Assembly: GCF_005774735.1 (NCBI RefSeq)
Contig: NZ_VBUM01000005.1
Span: forward strand, 24,175 to 88,174
Direction: 5' to 3'
Source: Microbacterium sp. 5K110
GTDB lineage: Bacteria > Actinomycetota > Actinomycetes > Actinomycetales > Microbacteriaceae
Length of the DNA stretch: 64,000 nucleotides
Part shown: positions 55,554-63,934 of the stretch, piece by piece
Position numbering within the stretch: position 1 is the first letter of the stretch
Layout: each line of letters opens with the position of its first letter
Program-made: the position numbers and the translations under genes
The notes under the pieces: model-generated
Databases searched by the model: none
Seen by the model: only the letters and a program-made list of their open reading frames with translations
What the model was told of the DNA's origin: nothing

Positions 55554-55587
55554 CGATGGCCCCGCTTCGGCGGGGCCATCGTCGTTT
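55554..55587. terminator. Terminator after pstB
   Basis: CGATGGCCCCGC (55554-55565), a TTCG tetraloop and GCGGGGCCATCG (55570-55581) form a perfect 12-bp hairpin followed by TCGTTT. It lies between convergent pstB and the lyase gene. Confidence 0.88.
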
Positions 55588-55593
55588 CCGGCG

Positions 55594-56478
55594 TCAGTCG
55601 CGCGGAGACAGCAAGTAGGCGTTGAGTTCGTCGGTGAGCGCGCGGTCGATCGCCTTCGCCACGCCGTCGACCGCCGCGATCGGCGCCGCGAGGCGCACGC
55701 TCGAGAGCAGCCAGGCGGCGTCCGCGCGCGCGAGGTCGGCCACGGCCACGGTCTCGTACGCGGTCGCGAAGCCGCGCTGCTCCAGATGGCCGAACAGGCT
55801 CAGCTGCGTGGTGCCGTGCAGGATGCCGGCGCTCGGTGCCGGGGTGACGAATCGGTCGCCGAAGCGCAGGACGACGGATGCCGTGGGCGCTTCGAGCACG
55901 AACCCGTCGGTCGTGACGAACACGGCGTCATCGGCGTCACGGCGCTTCGCTTCGCGGATCGCGGCCATGTTGACCGCGTACGACAGGGTCTTTGCCCCCA
56001 GCAGCAGCCAGGGAGCCCGATTCGGGACCTCGAGGGGGTATCCGCGGTCGAGGGTCACGACGCGCACGCCTTCGTTGCGGGCACGGGCGTTGTCGGGCGC
56101 CGTGGCCAGTGTCACCCACGCGGTGGGCGCGGCTCCGTCTTCGAGCCCGCGGCTCAGGATGAGCTTGATCACGCTCTCACCGGTGCCGGCCTCGGCGGAG
56201 ACGCGGCGGATCGCGGCGCGCCACTGGTCGAGGTTCGGTTCCGGCAGGTCGCACAGTTGCGCGGAATGCGCAAGGCGCGAGAGATGGGGCTCGACCTCTT
56301 GCGCGTGCCCGTCGACGACGCCGATCGACTCGAAAACCCCGTCGCCGCGCTGGGCGCTGAGCTCACCGACGGGCAGGGCGGGAGCCGTCGGATCGATGAC
56401 GGTGAAGGTGTCGGCGTGGTCGTCCCGCCGGACGTCGGATGCCACGGGATCGATCACGAGCGCGAAACGCCAAGCCAT
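55594..56478 (-). CDS. Aminodeoxychorismate lyase-like class IV aminotransferase
   Basis: This 294-residue fold-type IV PLP enzyme most resembles PabC, which makes p-aminobenzoate for folate. The PLP Lys is in LLLGAKTLSYAVNM. QRGDGVFESIGV near the N-terminus and FVTTDGFVLEAPTASV are the family blocks. Branched-chain or D-amino-acid transaminases share the fold. Mycobacteria have a similar gene (Rv0812) near the nitrobindin and glnR genes, which supports the lyase call. ATG 56478. Confidence 0.82.
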   Translation of the reverse strand: MAWRFALVIDPVASDVRRDDHADTFTVIDPTAPALPVGELSAQRGDGVFESIGVVDGHAQEVEPHLSRLAHSAQLCDLPEPNLDQWRAAIRRVSAEAGTGESVIKLILSRGLEDGAAPTAWVTLATAPDNARARNEGVRVVTLDRGYPLEVPNRAPWLLLGAKTLSYAVNMAAIREAKRRDADDAVFVTTDGFVLEAPTASVVLRFGDRFVTPAPSAGILHGTTQLSLFGHLEQRGFATAYETVAVADLARADAAWLLSSVRLAAPIAAVDGVAKAIDRALTDELNAYLLSPRD

Positions 56479-56534
56479 GCAACGACCCTATGCCCTGCCA
56501 CCGACACGCCCGGGTTGCGCCAACCGGCCCGGCC

Positions 56535-56665
56535 GAGGGAATGCCTCGGCGCAGCCCTTGTTACACTTCCATAGCCGGGCCGCAGTAACCCCGGGCTCCA
56601 TCTTCTGCCGCTGTGAGCGGCCTTGCGCCGAGAGGCGTTCTGCGGCCCGGCACTTTCTCTTTCCG
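56535..56665. ncRNA. Possible structured RNA or cis-element upstream of the lyase gene
   Basis: A perfect 12-bp pair GCCGGGCCGCAG (56574-56585) with CTGCGGCCCGGC (56640-56651) encloses two smaller hairpins (GCCGCT-gtg-AGCGGC and CGCC-gaga-GGCG). A separate CCGAGG-GAATG-CCTCGG hairpin flanks it. The 257-base gap has no gene. Read on the minus strand it would lie in the leader of the lyase gene; on the plus strand a T-rich run follows. I cannot match it to a known RNA family. Confidence 0.35.
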
Positions 56666-56735
56666 GCGCGCATCGCCGACGTCCCGTCGTATCGTGCCGC
56701 TCCTCCGGTATCCCGGCCGCGCACGCACGCGGGGC

Positions 56736-57374
56736 TCAGGTCAGCGCGTCGCGCCGCCACAGCGCCGCCGCGGCCGACAAGTCGTCGGCATAGGTCGACA
56801 GGCGCAAGGCACGCGTGGTGAGGGCGCTGGCGCGTTCGGACTCGGTGTTCTCGTAGTCGTCGGCGAGATGCGTCGAGCCCGAGGCCTGGACCCTGCAGAA
56901 CGCCGCCGCGCGGTCGAGGGCGACGGCGAAGTCTCCCTCGAACAGGCCGCGCAGGATCGTGTCGATCAGCTGCACGAGCTCCTCGGGTCCGGCGGGGGCG
57001 GGCGCTCCGACCACGACCGGGTCGACCGTGGCCATCTCCGCGCGCCCGCGCTCGAAGAGCAGCGCCGCGGTGGGCGCGTCGTCGTGGATCATCAACTGCA
57101 GCAGATACAGCCGCCAGAGCGCCCCCGGCAGCGAGCGCGCGGGAGACCGCGACCACAGTTCGGCGATGTCGTCGATGCCGTGATCGTCGGTGAACGCGAC
57201 CAGTCTCTCGACCACGTCGACGGTCGGGTCGGCGCGCACACGAGACAACAGGGCCTGAGCCGTGCTGTGCGCGACACGCGACACTTCGGCCGGGTCCTCG
57301 GCGGCGAAGAGGCGGTCGAACAGCTCGGCGGGGCGCCGCACGGGCTTGTGGAACTCGCGAGGGGAATCGCTCAT
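56736..57374 (-). CDS. Conserved hypothetical protein
   Basis: This 212-residue, acidic, all-helical protein is not recognised. Segments such as PAELFDRLFAAEDPAEVSRVAHSTAQALLSR and PGALWRLYLLQLMIHDD suggest helical repeats, and there is no signal peptide or membrane helix. The ATG at 57374 has a GGAACG site. It follows the sigK-rskA operon in the same direction after about 50 bases and may be co-transcribed. Function unknown. Confidence 0.65.
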   Translation of the reverse strand: MSDSPREFHKPVRRPAELFDRLFAAEDPAEVSRVAHSTAQALLSRVRADPTVDVVERLVAFTDDHGIDDIAELWSRSPARSLPGALWRLYLLQLMIHDDAPTAALLFERGRAEMATVDPVVVGAPAPAGPEELVQLIDTILRGLFEGDFAVALDRAAAFCRVQASGSTHLADDYENTESERASALTTRALRLSTYADDLSAAAALWRRDALT

Positions 57375-57426
57375 CGTTCCAGGCTAGAGCGTGAGCGATT
57401 CGCCCCGGGCCGGGCAGGGCCGACGT

Positions 57427-58233
57427 TCAGGCAGTGGCCACCGCGATGACGGGGGCCGAGCTCGGCGTACCGTCGGGCGATCCTCCCGCAGGCTCCACCG
57501 TGACGGCGATGATGTCGCCCGAGTGGAAGTCGCCCTGCAGGATCGCGGTCGCGCGACCGTCGGCATCCGTCTCGAAGATCCCGGCGGCGATCGGAGTGTC
57601 GTCCCGGACGAACCACAGCTCGTAGGTCTGGTCGCTGGGAAGCGAGGGCATGCCCTCGGTCACGAGCACGCTCTGACCGGTGGATGCCGACCAGTGCGCC
57701 GTCGCGACGGCTCCACCGGGCATCGTCGCGGTCGCCGACTGGGCGTCGGGGGCCGTCGTGACCTGCTCGAGTGCGATCAGGGTGGCGGGACGCGTGAGCT
57801 GTTGACTGACCGTGACGGCCCCGAAGCCCAGCGCGAGAACCGCGACGATGGATGCCGCGAGCGTGAACCAGCGACGCGGTCCCCAGCCCGAACCCGAGGT
57901 CGAGCCTGCGCTGGCCGCTTCGGACTCCGAATCCACCGGCGCGGGGCCTGCGGCGGCGAAGTCCTCGAGGGCTGCGGTGTCGAACACCGGTTCGGGCGCC
58001 GTGTTCTGCGGAAGGTCGGTGATGCGAGCCAGGAGCGAGTCTCGGACGGATGCCGGGGGCTCTACGGGATCGATCGTCGCACTGATCGCGGCGACGGCGT
58101 CAGCGGCATCCCGGACATGGGAGGACCAGTGCGGATTGCCCGCCAGTGCCTCCTGGTATGCGCGCTCGTCTGCTTCCGATAGCGCGTTCAGCGCGTGACC
58201 GGCAGCGAGGTCGGCGAAATCCCTCTCGTTCAC
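57427..58233 (-). CDS. rskA: Anti-sigma factor RskA
   Basis: This 268-residue regulator has an N-terminal anti-sigma domain (FADLAAGHALNALSEADERAYQEALA; no zinc HxxxCxxC, as in RskA), one membrane helix (about residues 122-145, WFTLAASIVAVLALGFGAVTV) and an extracytoplasmic RskA domain (LPSDQTYELWFV). It holds SigK inactive at the membrane until proteolysis. The GTG start overlaps the sigma stop (GTGA). Confidence 0.87.
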   Translation of the reverse strand: MNERDFADLAAGHALNALSEADERAYQEALAGNPHWSSHVRDAADAVAAISATIDPVEPPASVRDSLLARITDLPQNTAPEPVFDTAALEDFAAAGPAPVDSESEAASAGSTSGSGWGPRRWFTLAASIVAVLALGFGAVTVSQQLTRPATLIALEQVTTAPDAQSATATMPGGAVATAHWSASTGQSVLVTEGMPSLPSDQTYELWFVRDDTPIAAGIFETDADGRATAILQGDFHSGDIIAVTVEPAGGSPDGTPSSAPVIAVATA

Positions 58234-58820
58234 TTGTCCACCCCCATCTCGATTCTCAAGCGCGACAATCCGTCACGCATTCTGGTCTTGACCGTACCGA
58301 GCGGCGCCCTGACGAGGGTAGCGATCTCGCTTTGGCTGTACCCACCGAAGTAGGCCAGCGTGAGTGCTTCTCTCTGGGCGTCGGGAAGCGTCGCCAGTGC
58401 ATCGACGACGCGCCGCCCTTCGATCTTGAGTTCTACTTTCTCAGAGACGTCGTCATATGCGACGTCCACATCCCGGAAGCCCGCGCGCACGTCTCGATCG
58501 ACACTCGACTGCGACGACCGCACGCGGTCGACAGCCCGTCGGTGAGCGATCGTGAGAACCCACGATCTTCCTTGACCTTTGTTCGGAGTGAAGCGCGCGG
58601 CGGATTGCCAGATCTCCAGGAACACCTCCTGGAGCACCTCTTCGCTCTGCGACCGGTCGACGAGCACCCGCAGGATGAGACCGAACGCGCGAGCAGACAG
58701 TGTGTCGTAGAGCTCGGCGAAGGCGTTCCGGTCACCCGAGGCGACCTTCTGCAGCAATTCTCCGACGTGGTCGACGTGGTCCGCCCCGTCATCGGGGAGA
58801 GAGAAACCGTCGATCACCAT
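58230..58820 (-). CDS. sigK: ECF sigma factor SigK
   Basis: This 196-residue ECF sigma factor has region 2 ([21 protein letters not shown]...[14 protein letters not shown]...[17 protein letters not shown]) and region 4 with helix-turn-helix ([33 protein letters not shown]). Pairing with RskA and a fasciclin lipoprotein next door reproduces the mycobacterial SigK-MPT70/83 set. I chose the ATG at 58820; an in-frame ATG four codons earlier and longer forms are possible. Confidence 0.87.
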   Translation of the reverse strand: MVIDGFSLPDDGADHVDHVGELLQKVASGDRNAFAELYDTLSARAFGLILRVLVDRSQSEEVLQEVFLEIWQSAARFTPNKGQGRSWVLTIAHRRAVDRVRSSQSSVDRDVRAGFRDVDVAYDDVSEKVELKIEGRRVVDALATLPDAQREALTLAYFGGYSQSEIATLVRAPLGTVKTRMRDGLSRLRIEMGVDK

Positions 58821-59154
58821 GAACCCCAGCATGCCGTACGAGAAGAACTCTTCCCTTCCCCGTGCGCGCGTGGCGCGCATGAGGTACGCAACCGTGATCG
58901 GCCGCCCCCGCGGTGGGCGTCCCGGCGACGCCGAACGGCATCCAGAAAACATTCTGAAGAATATTTACAACCCTCTGACCAGGCTTTTCCTCCGTCACAG
59001 CGTGCGGATCGGCCGCTATCTCGCGACGACTCGCAATCCGAACGGCGCGGGGTCCCGAAGACCCTGTGTACGCCGCAACACGGCGAACCACCCCCCGCAC
59101 CGGGGTGTCCTAAACGGGTCGCAGCCGCGGTCCGAACGATTTCGGAGGAATGTC
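58821..59154. other. Divergent intergenic region sigK / fasciclin gene
   Basis: These 334 bases have no gene I can support. They contain an AT-rich pocket (58944-58975) with the palindrome ATTCTGAAGAAT and, nearer the fasciclin start, a CCCC/GGGG hairpin (about 59093-59107). Both promoters should lie here. Confidence 0.6.
58938..58963 (+). promoter_or_regulatory. SigK-like promoter candidate for the fasciclin gene
   Basis: GCATCC (58938-58943) and AGAATA (58958-58963) resemble the mycobacterial SigK elements CCATCC and CGAATA. The 14-base spacer is shorter than the usual 16-17, and the leader would be about 185 bases, so this is weak. Confidence 0.25.
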
Positions 59155-59820
59155 ATGCTCATCAAGAAGAAGCCTGTCGTCGCCGGTCTCGCCCTCGTTC
59201 TGGGTTCGGCCTTCGCTCTCACCGCATGTTCGGGTGGCACCACCTCGGGTGGCTCCATGACCGAGGAGTCCTCGGCTCCCTCGATGGCCGCGTCGCCCTC
59301 GGCGTCGTCCAACATGATGGACCCGGCCGCCAACCTCGTCGGCCCCGGCTGCGCCGACTACGCCGCCGCCGTCCCCTCGGGTGCCGGCTCGGTCGAGGGA
59401 ATGTCCGCTGACCCGGTCGCCGTCGCCGCCTCGAACAACCCGCTGCTGACCACGCTCACCGCGGCCGTCAGCGGCCAGCTCAACCCCAACGTGGACCTGG
59501 TCGACACCCTCAACGGTGGCGAGTTCACCGTCTTCGCTCCGGTCGACGACGCGTTCGCGAAGATCGACCCCGCCACGATCGAGACGCTGAAGACCGACAC
59601 CGACCTGCTCACCAAGATCCTCACGTACCACGTGATCCCCGGCCAGCTGACCCCGGACCAGATCGACGGCGCGCAGGCCACGGTCGAGGGCCAGGAAGTC
59701 ACCGTCTCGGGTTCGGGCGACGCGATCAAGGTCAACGACGCCAACGTCATCTGCGGAGGCGTCCAGACCGCCAACGCCACCGTGTACCTCATCGACTCGG
59801 TGCTGATGCCCCCGATGTGA
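59155..59820 (+). CDS. Fasciclin-domain lipoprotein (MPT70/MPT83-like)
   Basis: This 221-residue lipoprotein has a signal peptide ending in lipobox ALTAC (Cys25), a Ser/Met/Ala-rich linker, and one fasciclin domain (about 85-220) with the family blocks [14 protein letters not shown] and [10 protein letters not shown] and the terminal [10 protein letters not shown]. Fasciclin domains mediate adhesion at the cell surface. The ATG follows GGAGGAATGTC. Adjacent sigK-rskA is the probable control. Confidence 0.9.
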   Translation: MLIKKKPVVAGLALVLGSAFALTACSGGTTSGGSMTEESSAPSMAASPSASSNMMDPAANLVGPGCADYAAAVPSGAGSVEGMSADPVAVAASNNPLLTTLTAAVSGQLNPNVDLVDTLNGGEFTVFAPVDDAFAKIDPATIETLKTDTDLLTKILTYHVIPGQLTPDQIDGAQATVEGQEVTVSGSGDAIKVNDANVICGGVQTANATVYLIDSVLMPPM

Positions 59821-59877
59821 TCCTCGGAGCGTGATCATCACGCATCCGACCGATCGATGAACGATCGGATCTGACGG

Positions 59878-59920
59878 CGACGGCCGGACCCCAGGCGAGG
59901 GGGTCCGGCCGTCGCTCTTT
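59878..59920 (+). terminator. Terminator after the fasciclin gene
   Basis: A perfect 15-bp stem (59878-59892 with 59900-59914), a 7-base loop and CTCTTT. A smaller hairpin CCGATCG/CGATCGG precedes it (59850-59868). Confidence 0.88.
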
Positions 59921-59995
59921 GGTGCACCCCACCTACATCCCGCGCCCCGGCGGCTGCACGACCCATCCCGCACGGGCCGGTAGGCTGGATGCCAC

Positions 59996-60068
59996 GGGCC
60001 TCTAGCTCAGTCGGTAGAGCATCGGACTTTTAATCCGCGGGTCGTGGGTTCGAGCCCCACGGGGCCCA
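59996..60068 (+). tRNA. tRNA-Lys (anticodon TTT)
   Basis: A 73-base cloverleaf with acceptor GGGCCTC/GGGGCCC, D arm AGCTCAGTCGGTAGAGC, anticodon loop CTTTTAA (anticodon TTT) and T arm GTGGG-TTCGAGC-CCCAC. The discriminator is A. It marks the border between core-like DNA and the lower-GC region to the right. Confidence 0.96.
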
Positions 60069-60319
60069 CAGTTGTGACGGCTACTCGATCCGTGGGTCGC
60101 GAGTGAGAGCCTGGCTCGTCGTGAAACGTCCAGTTCGAGGCGGGTCCAGTTCGACGGTTGACGTTCCGCGCAGGCGATTCGCGACCTCGCGCGCGACACC
60201 GGCGAGGTGGATTTCGATCCCGCCGAAGGCCGCAGCACCCTGCGACTCCGGGATTCACCGATCCCCAGCGCGAGACCATCCGGACGGAGACGCCGCAGCG
60301 ACGGTGCCTCGCGTGGGCA
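60069..60319. other. Intergenic DNA after tRNA-Lys with a possible gene relic
   Basis: These 251 bases hold no intact gene. A short plus-strand stretch (about 60172-60260) reads AIRDLARDTGEVDFDPAEGR, protein-like, but it has a stop just before it and a garbled continuation. It may be the remains of a gene broken when the region was inserted. No repeat of the tRNA 3' end is seen to the right within the window. Confidence 0.3.
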
Positions 60320-60949
60320 TCAATCTCCCTCGGACCACACCTCGGGATCGTTGCCCACCTTCCGGTAGCCCAACTTCCGCAGGAGGGCAGAGCCAGATGC
60401 GTGATCAAGCGCGAACCGACGGTCGAATGCACGACGATCCCAGTCCCGTTCTTCGCAGACGAACACCCTCAGAGCCATCGAGGGCTCGGCGTCGACGCCT
60501 GCATCCACCCACTCGCGTGCCGCGGTCCTCGAGTTACGGTATCGCGCGGCCTCTATCCGGTCGTTCGCGCCAAGCCCTAGCTGCACGAGCCATGCGAGCG
60601 TCGAAACCCCTCCAATGACGTCCCACAGCAGCGGAAGCCCACCGCCGCCACGCCCACCGAGGTCGATGTGAACGACGTCCCCGTCAGCGAATCTCACCAT
60701 GTCGCCGAGCGTCACGTGCTCATCGATTGCGCCAAGCCAGCGCGACGAACGGCCATCGGCCCCCCGCACGATCACGTGAAACTTCGCGCCATGATCAGGT
60801 CGCCCAAGGGCGCGGACGAGCGCGCCTTCGAACAGTTCCGCGGGCCCACCTACTATGTTCACTCTGCGCGAATTGACGACAGCCCCATATCCGCTGCCGT
60901 CAAAATCGACCTTCAGGCACACCACCATCTCTTCGTGCGCGCTCCCCAT
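60320..60949 (-). CDS. Hypothetical protein of the tRNA-Lys island
   Basis: This 209-residue protein is not recognised. The N-terminal half looks like a small beta domain (VVCLKVDFDGSGYGAVVNSRRV, HVIVRGADGRSSRWLGAI). A hydrophobic stretch follows (GGGLPLLWDVIGGVSTLAWLVQL, about 100-125), then a basic helical tail. The start may be the ATG at 60949 or an inner ATG at MVVCLKV. It is divergent from the helicase gene by 73 bases and could be its partner. Confidence 0.55.
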   Translation of the reverse strand: MGSAHEEMVVCLKVDFDGSGYGAVVNSRRVNIVGGPAELFEGALVRALGRPDHGAKFHVIVRGADGRSSRWLGAIDEHVTLGDMVRFADGDVVHIDLGGRGGGGLPLLWDVIGGVSTLAWLVQLGLGANDRIEAARYRNSRTAAREWVDAGVDAEPSMALRVFVCEERDWDRRAFDRRFALDHASGSALLRKLGYRKVGNDPEVWSEGD

Positions 60950-61022
60950 GCGGTGACGGTAGCAGCTACGACAGTTTGGGCGGTGTCACGATAGGGGCTA
61001 GAGCCAGGGCAATGAGGCGACA

Positions 61023-63920
61023 ATGCCGCTTACTGACGGCCACCACCGCTACTGTTTGGCCATGCCCAGGGAGTCGCATTACGAAACCCAGCATTCGACG
61101 TTCTCGTTCATCGGGCGGCCCGAGCAGCCGGCGTGGAGGAATCCACAGCTGGGCGCTATCTCCGCCGTCATTGCTCATTGGACGTTGAGCCCCGTGGAGC
61201 GGCTGCTGGTCTCGATGCCCACTGGATCAGGAAAGACCGGGGTTGCGACCGCGCTACCGTACCTGGCGAGAGCACACCGCGTGCTCGTCGTCGTACCAAG
61301 CACCGAACTGAGGTCTCAACTTGCGGCGAACTTCCGGAGCGAAGACGTGTTGCGTCGGATCGGTGCGGTCACCGCATCCTTCCGCCCGATCGTAGAGGAA
61401 CTTAAAGGACGGTCGATCGACTGGAGTGCGCTCGAGACGGCAGACGTCGTGGTCGCACTCCCCAATTCGATCAGCCCGTCACACTTCGCGGAAGGAGAAG
61501 CTCCCCCTTCGGGCTTCTTCGATCTGATCATCATCGATGAAGCCCACCACTCACCGGCGAAAACATGGCAGTCAATCCTGGAGCATTACCCAGACGCGCG
61601 AGCCGTCCTACTGACTGCAACCCCTAGACGAACCGACGGCAAGCCGCTGCCGGGAACGCATGCGTTCCACTACCCGCTCCGCCTAGCAATGGCAGACGGC
61701 ATCTACCAGCGGATCGAGCCACGCATCCTCGCCGCCGGCCCGCAATCGACTATCGATTCACGAGACGCTGCGATTGCTGTCGAGGTAGTCGCCGCCGCGA
61801 ATCGACCGGAGCACGCGAACAGCGCGATTCTGATTCGCGCCAAGAGCGTGCTCCGCGCCGAGAAGCTGAAGACCCTTTACGCAACCCACGGGTTGGCTAG
61901 CGAGATCTTGACGAACGGAGTTGGAGAAACGGATCGACGACGCATCATCGACGCCTGGCGCGACGAGTCCCTTCGGGCTGTGATCACCGTCGACATGCTT
62001 GCCGAAGGTTTCGATCTTCCGAGCCTTCGCATCGTGGGGTATCACGACAAGCATAAATCGGTGCCAGCGACCATGCAGTTCATTGGTCGCCTAGCACGAG
62101 CGAGCGGCAGCCATCCTCAAGAATCCGTCCTCGTGACGGTGCACGACGAGGACGTTTATCCCGCACTCCAGGGGGCGCTACGCGAACTTTACAAGGAAGA
62201 CGCGGACTGGGCCGAGGTGCTACCGGAGTTGATTGACGAGCCTGTACGCGCCCGAAGACTTGACGCAGAATATCTCTCGGAGTTCCCGGAGTCTCCCGCG
62301 AACATCTCGCTGACAGCTATCAACCCGCTCGCTAGGGCAGTACTGTACGAGGCGCCCGAGGGTGGTGGTTGGGTCCCCTCGTTCACCCTGGGGGCGGTTC
62401 CGGAAGAACTCGAGGTCGGTGCCGTCTTCGCGGCCCAAACCGTCGTCTACTCGGGGCTCAACGCCGCGTCAACCCAACTCGTGGTATTGACACGTCGACT
62501 CGAAACACCCTCGTGGTACATCAATGACGACGGCCTCACTCGCCCGGTGTTCGATCTGCATGTCGTTAGCTGGCATCAAAGACCACAAACCGACCGCAGA
62601 GATCTCCTGTTTATCAACAGCCAGGACAAACGAGTGATGTCCGCGCTGATGAAATTGCTCGACCCTACCAGTCAGCTTCGCAACAGCAATCCGGCTTTCT
62701 TGCAAGATGCGTTCGACAGTCTGGAGCGCATCTCCGTTTCATCGGTGGGCGTGCGAAACACGTATGCAGGAACGGCGGGCACGCCCTCCTACGCCATGTT
62801 CGCCGGGAGCGGCATCGAACGAGGAATCAGCGAGGCCGATACCAACAGTCGGGCACTCGGGCACGCCATGGCACAAGTGGAAGCAGCGGCAAGCGGCCGC
62901 CCAGTTACCGCGGGCATGGCGGCCGGAAAGTCCAAGTACTGGGAGACGCGCTACCTCGGATTGAGGGAGTACGAGGCATTCTCCACCGAACTCGCCAGTC
63001 GTTATTGGTTTCCACGTTCGACCATGTCTGGGCCACTACTACCCAACGTCGCCAGAGCAATGCGGACTGAGGAGTTTCCAAGTGTCGAGGCAATCCAGGC
63101 CGAATTTAGTCCGAGCATCCTCAACCGCGGCTGGACGTTGACCGACGGTCGACCGATCGAAACACTTGAGCTCCAGATTGACCCCGCGCGGCCGGCGACT
63201 GTCGACCACGTGCATCTGCGGGTGATCGACCGCCGCGATGAGTCAAATACGATCTGGGAAGGGGCGCAGGACGTCACGGGCCGGTTCACCACACACTTCG
63301 AATCCGCGGCGGCCAGACGAATGTCGGGAGTGGAGTCTGCTCTCGGCGATCTCCTAACCATCAACCCTCCCACCATCTACTTCCTAGATGGAACGACTGC
63401 GGCCGGCGGAGTGACTTACCATCCGAGCAACGTCGAAACATTCTTTCCTGACGCGATCAATTTCCTCCCCTGGGAATGGACGGGCATCGATATTCAACGC
63501 GAAACGAAAAGAGCAGGTCGCCACGACTCTATCCACGATGCAGTCGAGTCGCGTTTGCTCGCTCACCCGTCACCAAGTGACCGGCGGCGGTGGGTCCTGT
63601 TCAACGACGGCGGCGGTGAGATCGCCGACCACCTCGTGATCGAGATCAGCACAGTGGGGCGCGTCAGACTAGAGATGTGGCACTCGAAGGCGGCAAGCGG
63701 GCCAGCCCCGGGAGCTCGACAGACAGACATGCAGGTCGTCGCTCAACAAGCATCAAAGAGCCGTCGGCACATTACCGATCGCGACTTGTGGCACCGGATC
63801 GGTCGCCGACTCACGGGCGAGGAGTCGCCAGCCATCCACGTACTCGGCGGCGATCGGGCCGGGCTGCTCGCCCCCTGGAGTCCCGCGGGGTGGTGGTCTT
63901 TCGGGCCCGCGGCGTCGTGA
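61023..63920 (+). CDS. SF2 helicase with C-terminal nuclease-like domain
   Basis: This 965-residue DEAD/DEAH-type helicase has Walker A MPTGSGKTG (about residue 66), DEAH box IIIDEAHH, motif III LLTATPRR and motif VI MQFIGRLARASG, all within about 390 residues as in type III/I restriction and repair helicases. The remaining 570 residues are mostly unrecognised. Near the end, DGGGEIADHLVI followed by LEMWHSKAA resembles a PD-(D/E)xK nuclease pattern (Asp then xxK). Start ATG 61023 has a GAGG site; 61062 is an alternative. Codon use is less GC-biased than in the core genes. A phage-defence role is inferred from motifs and position. Confidence 0.8.
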   Translation: MPLTDGHHRYCLAMPRESHYETQHSTFSFIGRPEQPAWRNPQLGAISAVIAHWTLSPVERLLVSMPTGSGKTGVATALPYLARAHRVLVVVPSTELRSQLAANFRSEDVLRRIGAVTASFRPIVEELKGRSIDWSALETADVVVALPNSISPSHFAEGEAPPSGFFDLIIIDEAHHSPAKTWQSILEHYPDARAVLLTATPRRTDGKPLPGTHAFHYPLRLAMADGIYQRIEPRILAAGPQSTIDSRDAAIAVEVVAAANRPEHANSAILIRAKSVLRAEKLKTLYATHGLASEILTNGVGETDRRRIIDAWRDESLRAVITVDMLAEGFDLPSLRIVGYHDKHKSVPATMQFIGRLARASGSHPQESVLVTVHDEDVYPALQGALRELYKEDADWAEVLPELIDEPVRARRLDAEYLSEFPESPANISLTAINPLARAVLYEAPEGGGWVPSFTLGAVPEELEVGAVFAAQTVVYSGLNAASTQLVVLTRRLETPSWYINDDGLTRPVFDLHVVSWHQRPQTDRRDLLFINSQDKRVMSALMKLLDPTSQLRNSNPAFLQDAFDSLERISVSSVGVRNTYAGTAGTPSYAMFAGSGIERGISEADTNSRALGHAMAQVEAAASGRPVTAGMAAGKSKYWETRYLGLREYEAFSTELASRYWFPRSTMSGPLLPNVARAMRTEEFPSVEAIQAEFSPSILNRGWTLTDGRPIETLELQIDPARPATVDHVHLRVIDRRDESNTIWEGAQDVTGRFTTHFESAAARRMSGVESALGDLLTINPPTIYFLDGTTAAGGVTYHPSNVETFFPDAINFLPWEWTGIDIQRETKRAGRHDSIHDAVESRLLAHPSPSDRRRWVLFNDGGGEIADHLVIEISTVGRVRLEMWHSKAASGPAPGARQTDMQVVAQQASKSRRHITDRDLWHRIGRRLTGEESPAIHVLGGDRAGLLAPWSPAGWWSFGPAAS

Positions 63921-63934
63921 CCGCGACGGGGTGA

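Noticed and set aside
59996..60068. Proven attachment site at tRNA-Lys
   Set aside because: No copy of the tRNA 3' end and no integrase gene is visible to the right inside the window, so only an island border is claimed.
60103..60618. Plus-strand frame of 171 codons across the start of the island
   Set aside because: It is Arg/Ser/Pro-rich and overlaps the better-supported minus-strand gene 60320-60949.
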